Below are positions 34,630 to 40,976 of a DNA stretch of 40,976 bases, in pieces (the first letter of the stretch is position 1; every line of letters begins with the position of its first letter). Under the pieces are notes generated by a model. The model ran no database searches. It saw nothing but the letters and a program-made list of their open reading frames with translations, and was not told where the DNA came from. Source of the DNA: Ignavibacteria bacterium (GTDB taxonomy: Bacteria; Bacteroidota; Ignavibacteria; Tepidaquicellales; Tepidaquicellaceae). Location of the stretch: positions 1 through 40,976 of the forward strand of contig JADHVP010000017.1 of assembly GCA_016783945.1 (NCBI GenBank), read 5' to 3'. The position numbers were made by a program, and so were the translations under genes.

Positions 34630-35259
34630 TTAATTCGCTACCCTGCTATCCGTAGCTGAAAGTTCAGATTTCCCGTTAGGATTTACAGCTTTGATTCCAT
34701 AAAAATATCTCGAACCTTTTGCAATCCCTATATGCGTATAAGATGCTTTTGTGCTCGTAGCAAGGAAACTCATATCAGGAACCGTCTGGTCGTCTGCCGC
34801 ATTGGTCGAGACTCCGAACCACACTTCATAAGTCTTTGCCTTTGTAACTTTTTTCCACGTAACGATAAAAGCCGTTCCGTCATTACTTTGAACAATCGTT
34901 GGATTTGTTGGTGTTTGAGGCGGCTCTCCTGTCGATTCCTTTGCCTTGCTTAAATTATAATCAAGAATTTTATCGGATTTTTTCCCATGAGTAGAATATG
35001 CCTGGTCACGAACTCTTATATACATCGGTTTTGCTGTAGCTTCGATATACTGGTCTCTAATTTCCTGTGCTTGTCCGAGGTCTGCTTCCAATTGTTCTAC
35101 GGCATCTTGCTGTGAATGTAAAGTATCAGCTACAGTGGTTACTTCAGCTTCTGTCGGAGCATTCGTAGGAGGCCATATTGCATTATTAGTATTTATACCC
35201 CTTGCTTCGTCTCTAAGCTGTTGTTCTAAAACGTCTGGTTTTTCTGATGGTACGTTCAT
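34630..35259 (-). CDS. fibronectin type III domain protein
   Basis: A 209-residue protein. Residues 1-100 are acidic and helical (LEQQLRDEARGIN, then DTLHSQQDAVEQLEADLGQAQEIRDQYIE), perhaps a coiled coil. Residues about 112-209 are a fibronectin type III domain (PPQTPTNPTIVQ, FIVTWKKVTKAKTYEVWFG, YFYGIKAVNPNGKSELS). There is no signal peptide, membrane span or lipobox, so export is not evident. AAGGAG about nine bases before the ATG supports the start. It is on the same strand as the signalling genes but flanked by repeats and a tandem array, so it is probably not in their operon. The function is unknown; binding or structural roles are usual for the domain. Confidence 0.8.
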   Translation of the reverse strand: MNVPSEKPDVLEQQLRDEARGINTNNAIWPPTNAPTEAEVTTVADTLHSQQDAVEQLEADLGQAQEIRDQYIEATAKPMYIRVRDQAYSTHGKKSDKILDYNLSKAKESTGEPPQTPTNPTIVQSNDGTAFIVTWKKVTKAKTYEVWFGVSTNAADDQTVPDMSFLATSTKASYTHIGIAKGSRYFYGIKAVNPNGKSELSATDSRVAN

Positions 35260-35374
35260 TTGATTTTTCTCCTTACCCGGTATAAACCGGATTTTAGTTT
35301 ATTGAAGATATTTTAAAGATTTTATTATATTTTAAAAAAGCTCAAAATCAGCAAAATTTTGCAAAGGTTTTCAA

Positions 35375-35690
35375 AAAACAGTTCTCTTTTTTCAAATATA
35401 GTTCTCTTTTTTCCAAATATAGTTCTCTTTTTTCCAAATATAGTTCTATATTTGCTAAATATAGTTCTATATTTCTGAGAAATAGTTCACTTTTTGCCAA
35501 ATGTAGTTCTATATTTCTGAGAAATAGTTCTCTTTTTTCCAAATGTAGTTCTATATTTGTGAAACATAGAACACTTCTTAATTAAAATAGAACGCTTCTT
35601 AATTAAAATAGAACGCTTCTTAATTAAAATAGAACGTTATTTTTTAAAAATAGAACACTATTTATTTATAAAAGAACGCTTATCCCTAAA
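35375..35690. repeat. 21-bp tandem repeat array, 15 units
   Basis: The core (gttct in the left part, gaac in the right part) occurs at 35381, 35401, 35422, 35443, 35464, 35485, 35506, 35527, 35548, 35569, 35590, 35611, 35632, 35653 and 35674: exact 21-base spacing except one 20. Two unit types share the frame. Eight or nine units read like caaatatagttctcttttttc, and the rest like ttaaaatagaacgcttcttaa, three of these almost identical. On the - strand the left units encode the heptad ELYLEKR, but the right units carry an in-frame TAA each, so the array as a whole is not coding. Confidence 0.85.
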
Positions 35691-35788
35691 ACCTGTATGC
35701 TATTCTTTTTCCTTATTCAATCTTTTAATCTTATCTTTCATAAGTAGTATTCCAACTTAGATAATTTAAGTAATTAAACTGTTAAAGT

Positions 35789-35831
35789 ATGTAGGTATTT
35801 GGATTGTTTTTATGTCGCAGTTTGTCTTACA
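35789..35831. promoter_or_regulatory. tgtaggtat ... tgtcttaca half-site pair
   Basis: tgtaggtat (35790-35798) and tgtcttaca (35823-35831) are inverted, imperfect half-sites 33 bp centre to centre, almost the same spacing as the perfect pair at 26492-26532. The nearest - strand gene start is 530 bp away beyond the tandem array, so the target is unclear. Confidence 0.3.
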
Positions 35832-36092
35832 GGATTTTTTAGTCATATTGTTGTTTAAAGTTTGAAAATTGAACCAACTATCTAATATCTTTTTTTTCCG
35901 TAGGAATCCTTACGGGATAATTCTTAATTTTCAATTTTCCCCGAAGGAGTCCCTTTGGGATAATTTACAATGAATTTTCAATAAGCAATTTTCAAAATCA
36001 CATGCTCGCTTAATAATCTAATGTAATTGATAATTAATAATTTCAAATTCATTGAAAATTGTAAAATTGTTAATTGAAAATTTTTAAAAGAT

Positions 36093-36130
36093 GGGGGTGA
36101 TAAAATCTTACAAAAACCACCCCCTGGGGG
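36093..36130 (-). terminator. G/C hairpin downstream of the receiver gene, probable terminator
   Basis: On the - strand gggggtg pairs with caccccc (36093-36099 with 36118-36124), with 18 bases between, and ATCTTTT follows. A second ccccctggggg palindrome (36120-36130) overlaps the stem base. It lies about 90 bases after the stop of the receiver gene and probably ends the second module's transcript. Confidence 0.5.
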
Positions 36131-36218
36131 AATAGACGTGTTCTAAAGGTAAACTGGTTGTGTTTATAAAACCTTATATATTATTAACCCAGAGCAAACA
36201 AAATAGAATCCAACTGTT

Positions 36219-36593
36219 TCATTCTACTTTTTTTTTCGAATTAAGCTCTTCAATAACATCAAGCATTTTTTCATATTCGCCGGATTTGCTAAAAAAATAA
36301 TCAGCACCGTTGCTTAAACATTTTTCCTTGTACTGGGGAAAGTGGTAGTTCGTTAGTATTATAATTTTAACATCAGGATTACATTTTTTAATGTCTTCAA
36401 TAATGTCCATGCCTGTTCCGCCCGGCATTCTTATGTCCAAAATTATTAGATCGGGATTTAATTCTTTGATTAGTATCTTCGCTTCAATTGTGTTTTCCGC
36501 CTGCCCTACAATATTAACGTAATCTAATTCTGTAAGCAATGAAACAAGTCTCTCGCGAACAGGTTTTGAATCATCAGCTATTAACACTCTCAT
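36219..36593 (-). CDS. single-domain response regulator (receiver only), module copy 2
   Basis: A 124-residue stand-alone receiver with DD (7-8), D53 in ILDIRMPGGTG, the switch Thr in ILTNYHFPQYK and Lys in FFSKSGEYEKM. No output domain. It is the paralogue of 26657-27025; the two share the unusual NYHFP and KSGEYEK segments. Here the gap to the LuxR-type regulator gene is 185 bases instead of 55 and carries a gtaggat/atcctac palindrome, so it may have its own promoter. Confidence 0.92.
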   Translation of the reverse strand: MRVLIADDSKPVRERLVSLLTELDYVNIVGQAENTIEAKILIKELNPDLIILDIRMPGGTGMDIIEDIKKCNPDVKIIILTNYHFPQYKEKCLSNGADYFFSKSGEYEKMLDVIEELNSKKKVE

Positions 36594-36720
36594 CTTTTTC
36601 TCCTGAATATAATTTGTGATACTATTGTGTATGATAATTTATATACAATATAATATTATTCTTTATTAACTCATATCGGAGAATATCTGTTTTCTTTGTG
36701 GGAAATTGTCTATAAAAGCA

Positions 36721-36737
36721 GTAGGATATTATCCTAC
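36721..36737. promoter_or_regulatory. gtaggat-att-atcctac palindrome, putative operator
   Basis: A perfect 7-bp dyad with 3-base centre, followed by agg, about 128 bp upstream of the single-receiver gene. A further attgtctat half-site lies just to the left (36705-36713). It shares the TAGGA/TCCTA core with the other sites but with close spacing. It might instead be the terminator stem of the LuxR-type gene, which ends 42 bases away. Confidence 0.35.
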
Positions 36738-36778
36738 AGGATTTCTGGGATATTAACTTTAGAAAGGTGTTTGTAAAA

Positions 36779-37411
36779 TTATGAGCTGATTAATTTATTT
36801 TTAATAGCATAATATGTCAATTCGGAATTATTTCTCATTTTCAGTTTTTCCAGTACACGCACTCTATATACGCTTACTGTTTTTACACTCAGAGATAAAT
36901 AATCTGCTATCTCCCTGATGGATTTACCGGCTGCTATCATACACATGACCTGATACTCACGGTTGGAAAGTTTTTCATGAGGGGCTTTAACATTATCTTC
37001 TTCTATTTCATTAACTAACTTTTCTGCTATATTCTGTGTTATATATTTTCCGCCCGCATGAATGATTCTTACAGCATTTACTAATTCATCCGAAGCGCTC
37101 GATTTTGATATGTAACCGGATGCACCGGACTTTAATGCACGGATTGCATACTGCTCTTCGGGATTCACACTTAAAATAAGAACAGCAAGATTGGGGTTCT
37201 TTTGTTTTAACTCTTTCAATACTTCCAATCCGCTCTTTCCCGGCATCGATATATCCAGAATTATCATATCAAATTTAGCCTCAGCTACCATGTTGATTAC
37301 TTCCTGACCATTGCCTGCTTCTTCGACTGATTCGATTTCCGGTAAACTTGAAAGGATTTTTTTTAATCCTTCCCTGACTATGGTGTGATCGTCTGCAATT
37401 AATACTTTCAT
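36779..37411 (-). CDS. NarL/FixJ-type response regulator (REC-LuxR HTH), module copy 2
   Basis: A 210-residue response regulator. Receiver with DD (7-8), D53 in IILDISMPGKSG, switch Ser in LILSVNPEE (Thr in copy 1) and Lys in YISKSSASDEL. The LuxR helix-turn-helix (about 146-206) reads EKLSNREYQVMCMIAAGKSIREIADYLSLSVKTVSVY. The recognition helix differs from copy 1 (SVKTVSVYRVRVLEKL versus SVNTVNTYRMCILEKM), so the two regulators may bind overlapping but not identical sites. It starts 10 bases after the stop of the large kinase and is very likely co-transcribed with it. Confidence 0.94.
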   Translation of the reverse strand: MKVLIADDHTIVREGLKKILSSLPEIESVEEAGNGQEVINMVAEAKFDMIILDISMPGKSGLEVLKELKQKNPNLAVLILSVNPEEQYAIRALKSGASGYISKSSASDELVNAVRIIHAGGKYITQNIAEKLVNEIEEDNVKAPHEKLSNREYQVMCMIAAGKSIREIADYLSLSVKTVSVYRVRVLEKLKMRNNSELTYYAIKNKLISS

Positions 37412-37421
37412 GATTTTAATT

Positions 37422-40400
37422 CTATTTTTTTAAAGAAAGTTTTACATTTACTGTCGTTCCTTTTCCTTTACTTCCGGATATAGTAACCGTTCCATTCCAT
37501 GGATATACTCTTTCCTGCATTCCTATTAATCCTAATGACTTCGAATCGTTAATAAGATCATTTTGAATTCCTATACCATTATCTTTCACTACCAAATTTA
37601 AATTATTCTTTTTTAATGTGAAACTCACATTTACTTTTGTTGCATTCGCATGACGTATAACATTTGTTAATGATTCCTGGAATATTCTATAAATAGCAAT
37701 CGAGAGTTTCTCCTCCAATTTAATTTCTTTGGGATCTATGGTAACTATGCATTTTATTCCCGTGCGGTTTATGAATTCATTTGCATACCATTGTATAGCA
37801 GAGGATAGCCCAAGGTCATCAAGTAATCCCGGTCTTAACTCGGAAGATATTCTCTGAACTGAACGTATAGTCTCGCTAATTAAGAAATTCATTCCGTTAA
37901 TCTTCGTTTGGATTTTATCTTTGTTAGTATGAAAATTCTTTTTCAACCATGAGACGTCCATTTTTAATGCTGTTAAAGACTGTCCTAAATCATCATGTAT
38001 TTCACGGGCTATCACACCTCTTTCTTCCTCCCGTATTGATTGCAGGTTAGAGGATAAATTCCTTAACTGCTCTCTGGAATTTCTTATTTCATCTTCGACC
38101 TTTTTCCGTTCTGTAATATCTTCAAATGTACCCTCATAAAGTTTTAATTTTCTCTTACTGTCACGAACAGCTCTTGATGATAATGATACCCAGATTTTTT
38201 TTCTATCTTTGCGATACAATTGAATTTCATAATTCCTCACGATACTCTGCTTATTAATTAATTTTTTGAATTCATCTCTCTCTTTTGGATCAACATATAA
38301 TTGTTCTTCGACATCTATTACTTTTTCCAATAATTCTTTGGAAGTTTTATAACCCAGCATTTTTGCTAATGCTGGATTCGCACTTATGAATTTACCATCG
38401 GGTGTTGTCTGGTATATTCCTTCAACAGCATTCTCAAATATTGAGCGGTAATTCTCTTCTGCTTTTTCTAAATCTCCTAAAGCTAAAATACGCTCTGCAG
38501 CCTGGCTGAGATTCTGGGCAATAGAATTTATAAGAGCTCTTTCATCCTTCGAAAAAGGTCCTTCATCCATTTTAGTACACTTCTCAATATAATAAACCTC
38601 GACAGTACCGTGAACCTTACCTTTTACGGTGATCTTGCTCGTCTGCTTCCATATACTTTCTTTGAATGGTTTCGATACAAATTCTTTACCATCATATTTT
38701 ATTTTACACCGTGTGATATCAGGGTACTGCCAAGCTACTGGCATGGAACCTACTGTATCCTGGAATATCTTTCCCAAATCTACGTGCTTACTTATTGAAT
38801 CAGATATATCATGCAAACATTTTAACTCTTTAATTCTTTCTCCTCTATCATAAAATAGTCTCTCTCGTTCTTCCTCTAAACGCTTTCGCTCAGTGATATC
38901 CTTTACAAAACCTATCATCCGTGTTATCTTATTCTGGCTTTGTTTAATGAACTGTCCTTCATCCTCTACATATATATATTTTCCATCTTTTCGCTGCACA
39001 CGATATTCAAGTTTTGCTGGATTCTTTGTGGAGATTAGGTACTCAATTTTCTTTTTAAAATAATGTTTATCGTCTGAATGAATTAATTCAATCCATCTTG
39101 ACAATCCGCCCTCCATTTCATTAGTGGAATAACCGAGAATGTTTTTAATCTTACCTCCGTAAGTAACTTCATTGGTTACAGAATCCCAATCATAAAGAAT
39201 ATGACCACTGGAAGCTACTGCTGATTCGTAACGGTTTTTCCATTCTGAAATTTTTTCCTCTATCTTCTTTCGTTCTGTGATATCCAAAGCTGTGAATGTA
39301 ACCCCTTCTTTTAAATCATTGGGATTTAGCGGTGTTGAACTCAATATAACATCGATTATTTTGCCATCTTTTCTTTTAAAACGAGTTTCAACTGTACCTG
39401 TACCTTTCTTTTTAATCTGCTTATACTTCTCAGAACCAACATAATCGTAATCCTTCTTAGTGGGATAGAGTACTCTTGCATTTTTTCCAATTAATTCCTT
39501 TTTTGAAAATCCTGTGATCTCACACAATCGGTCGTTTACATCAAGAAGTACTCTGTTCGATACCAATCCAATGCCTACGGGTGCTGCTCGAAATATGCTT
39601 TCTAATTTTTTTTCTCTTTCCGACAAAATTATTTCTAAATGCTTACGCTCCGTTATATCTAATGCAAAAACCGCTGCACTTATGACTTTTCCATCTTTAT
39701 TAAAAATTGGATAAGCACGATTTAGGAATGACATGTCTTTTCTCTCGTCTTCATACTCCACCGGCTTCCCCATATTAAAGACTATATTACTATATGATCG
39801 CCTTATCTTAGCTAAGCCGGGTGGAAACATTTTGAAAATATTTCTACCAATTATTTTTTCAGGTCTGTACCCTAATCTTTTTGCTCCTTTCTCATTGATG
39901 TTCATGATTTTTCCATCCCTTGAGATAATTGCGATAGTATCCGTCGATGCATTAAATAATGTCCGGAACATGGCTTCTTGTTCACGCAATATTTCCTCTG
40001 CTAGTTTACGTTCAGTAATGTCCCGTGAATTAATAACAGTACCAGTCACCTTTCCATCTGAAAGTAATGGTACCGCTACCGAATAGTAAAAAATATCTGT
40101 ACCATCGGAACGGTGATAAACAGTTTCATATTCGCGTCTTACATTTTTATTAATAACTTCATTTAAATGTTTTTTAACACGCTGCTGATCTACTTTATCG
40201 ACTAATTTATATAGTGGTATGCCGACAATTGTCTTTGCATCAATCCCTTGCTCTGTCCGGTTAACATACTGGATTTTGTGTTCTCTATCCAACATCATTA
40301 TATAGTCACCCGAAGCTTTCATTACTTTTCGAAGTGTTTCCTCACTCTTTTTTAGTTCTTCCTCTGCTAACTTTCTTTCTGTTATATCATGCACAACTCC

Positions 40401-40976
40401 AAAGAGTTTTTCTACTTTTCTTTCATCGTTGTATATTATTTCACAATCCTCATAAATATATCTAATGGAACCATCTGCACGAATTATTCTGTATTCATAA
40501 GGCTCCCCTCCACCTTCTTTAAGCCATTTATTCATCATCTTTGTATTATTTTCTCTGTCATCCGGATGAATACATTTTAATAATCTTTTATATATTAGTG
40601 GTGTTCCTACTTCATATCCAAAAACATTATAGAGTCCATCAGACCATGTTATCTCGTTAGTATCCAATATCCATTCGTAGTCGCCAACTTTAGACATCGC
40701 CTGTGCTTTTCTTAATCTTCTTTCGCTTTCAAGAAGTTTTTCCTCTGCACGCTTGCGTTCGGTAATATCATGTAAAATACAATGTGATTGTTTGAAATTT
40801 CCATGAATATCGTATGCTGCTCTGCTTTCGATTGACATTATTACTTGAGAGGCATCCTTCTTGACCATTTCATATTCTACAGAATGAGCTTTACCTGTTT
40901 TTTTTAATTCAGGAAATATTTTTTTGAAATTATTATTCGATTCCATAGTCAGAAATCCAGTGAAGCTCATGCCAAT
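37422..40976 (-). CDS. multi-PAS sensor histidine kinase (HisKA_3), module copy 2, 5' partial
   Basis: At least 1184 residues; the frame runs past the right edge. The first Met in the window (40968-40970) lies inside a PAS domain, so the true N-terminus is outside. Numbering from that Met: end of a PAS (1-70); PAS domains at about 75-200, 205-320, 325-440, 445-567 and 572-695; a GAF-like domain with PVAWQYPDIT (about 705-830); a PAS (835-955); HisKA_3 with phospho-His H992 in AREIHDDLGQ; and HATPase_c (about 1085-1182, with DNGIGI and GLIGMQER). No membrane span is seen. The order GAF-like, PAS, kinase core and the SREQLRNLSSxLQxIRE segment match the kinase at 27813-31325. It would phosphorylate the LuxR-type regulator encoded 10 bases downstream. 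Confidence 0.93.
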   Translation of the reverse strand: MGMSFTGFLTMESNNNFKKIFPELKKTGKAHSVEYEMVKKDASQVIMSIESRAAYDIHGNFKQSHCILHDITERKRAEEKLLESERRLRKAQAMSKVGDYEWILDTNEITWSDGLYNVFGYEVGTPLIYKRLLKCIHPDDRENNTKMMNKWLKEGGGEPYEYRIIRADGSIRYIYEDCEIIYNDERKVEKLFGVVHDITERKLAEEELKKSEETLRKVMKASGDYIMMLDREHKIQYVNRTEQGIDAKTIVGIPLYKLVDKVDQQRVKKHLNEVINKNVRREYETVYHRSDGTDIFYYSVAVPLLSDGKVTGTVINSRDITERKLAEEILREQEAMFRTLFNASTDTIAIISRDGKIMNINEKGAKRLGYRPEKIIGRNIFKMFPPGLAKIRRSYSNIVFNMGKPVEYEDERKDMSFLNRAYPIFNKDGKVISAAVFALDITERKHLEIILSEREKKLESIFRAAPVGIGLVSNRVLLDVNDRLCEITGFSKKELIGKNARVLYPTKKDYDYVGSEKYKQIKKKGTGTVETRFKRKDGKIIDVILSSTPLNPNDLKEGVTFTALDITERKKIEEKISEWKNRYESAVASSGHILYDWDSVTNEVTYGGKIKNILGYSTNEMEGGLSRWIELIHSDDKHYFKKKIEYLISTKNPAKLEYRVQRKDGKYIYVEDEGQFIKQSQNKITRMIGFVKDITERKRLEEERERLFYDRGERIKELKCLHDISDSISKHVDLGKIFQDTVGSMPVAWQYPDITRCKIKYDGKEFVSKPFKESIWKQTSKITVKGKVHGTVEVYYIEKCTKMDEGPFSKDERALINSIAQNLSQAAERILALGDLEKAEENYRSIFENAVEGIYQTTPDGKFISANPALAKMLGYKTSKELLEKVIDVEEQLYVDPKERDEFKKLINKQSIVRNYEIQLYRKDRKKIWVSLSSRAVRDSKRKLKLYEGTFEDITERKKVEDEIRNSREQLRNLSSNLQSIREEERGVIAREIHDDLGQSLTALKMDVSWLKKNFHTNKDKIQTKINGMNFLISETIRSVQRISSELRPGLLDDLGLSSAIQWYANEFINRTGIKCIVTIDPKEIKLEEKLSIAIYRIFQESLTNVIRHANATKVNVSFTLKKNNLNLVVKDNGIGIQNDLINDSKSLGLIGMQERVYPWNGTVTISGSKGKGTTVNVKLSLKK

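Larger units (their letters stand above)
35260..36218. other. gene-free 959-bp region with tandem array and repeats
   Basis: No gene seen that I trust. From left: about 110 AT-rich bases holding the promoter and ribosome site of the fibronectin-type gene; the 21-bp array (35375-35690); the half-site pair at 35789-35831; dyads of the taggaatcctta and gaaggagtccc type near 35900-35965; AT-rich aattttcaattt repeats (35930-36080); and a G/C hairpin (36093-36130). A 64-codon - strand frame inside the array is an effect of the 21-base period. Confidence 0.55.

Noticed and set aside
35348-35542. 64-codon - strand frame encoding ELYLEKR heptads
   Set aside because: It exists only because the array period is 21 bases; its start is a TTG, and adjoining units in the same frame carry a TAA each.
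35375-35690. CRISPR array or plasmid-type iteron origin
   Set aside because: No spacers separate the units, so it is not CRISPR; there is no replication initiator gene or DnaA-box cluster, so an origin is unsupported.

Overview
The window reads as a chromosome segment of a low-GC, Gram-negative bacterium of the Bacteroidota/Ignavibacteriota neighbourhood. The lineage call is inference. It rests on a large DUF2723 protein with the WDCGEFIA and GDNDTFP motifs, a YfhO-type membrane protein, a Lol-type lipoprotein release pair, a TonB-receptor-like outer membrane protein, stand-alone S23-type four-helix-bundle and DUF559 genes, and many short palindromic repeats of the kind common in those genomes. 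I see no rRNA, tRNA or CRISPR array.

Layout. 1-858 has no convincing gene and is a patchwork of palindromes and repeats, followed by a truncated methyltransferase remnant (859-1056). 1212-4389 holds two radical SAM proteins and a family 2 glycosyltransferase on the + strand, probably a piece of a surface-polysaccharide or modification locus. 4620-7835 holds an EamA-type exporter, a small OB-fold lipoprotein and the replication-recombination ATPase RarA, all on the - strand, plus one doubtful small + strand ORF. 7981-12165 is a + strand run: a ClpB-like protein lacking its N-terminal half, a ParB/sulfiredoxin-fold protein, and a LolC/E-LolD transporter pair. An S23-type gene lodged in AT-rich repeats and a TonB-receptor-like protein follow. 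An IS5-family insertion sequence occupies 14564-16020. 16021-24028 is a - strand block of glycan-assembly genes (GT9, YfhO, GT2-methyltransferase fusion, DUF2723).

24359 to the end is a dense - strand signalling region: four multi-domain histidine kinases, two LuxR-type response regulators and three stand-alone receiver proteins. Its core is a three-gene module (large PAS kinase with HisKA_3, then LuxR regulator, then single receiver) present in two diverged copies at 26657-31325 and 36219-40976. Between the copies lie another PAS kinase, a receiver, a DUF559 nuclease-like gene bracketed by composite palindromic repeats, a fibronectin type III protein and a 15-unit, 21-bp tandem repeat. Half-sites resembling TGTCYTAC recur upstream of several of these genes and may be operators for the duplicated regulators.

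Most notable: the duplicated module; PAS domains of about 60% GC set in kinases of much lower GC and bounded by exact direct repeats at the DITERK linkers; the 21-bp array; the repeat-bracketed DUF559 gene; and the half-length ClpB. I found no defence system or biosynthetic cluster that can be called complete.
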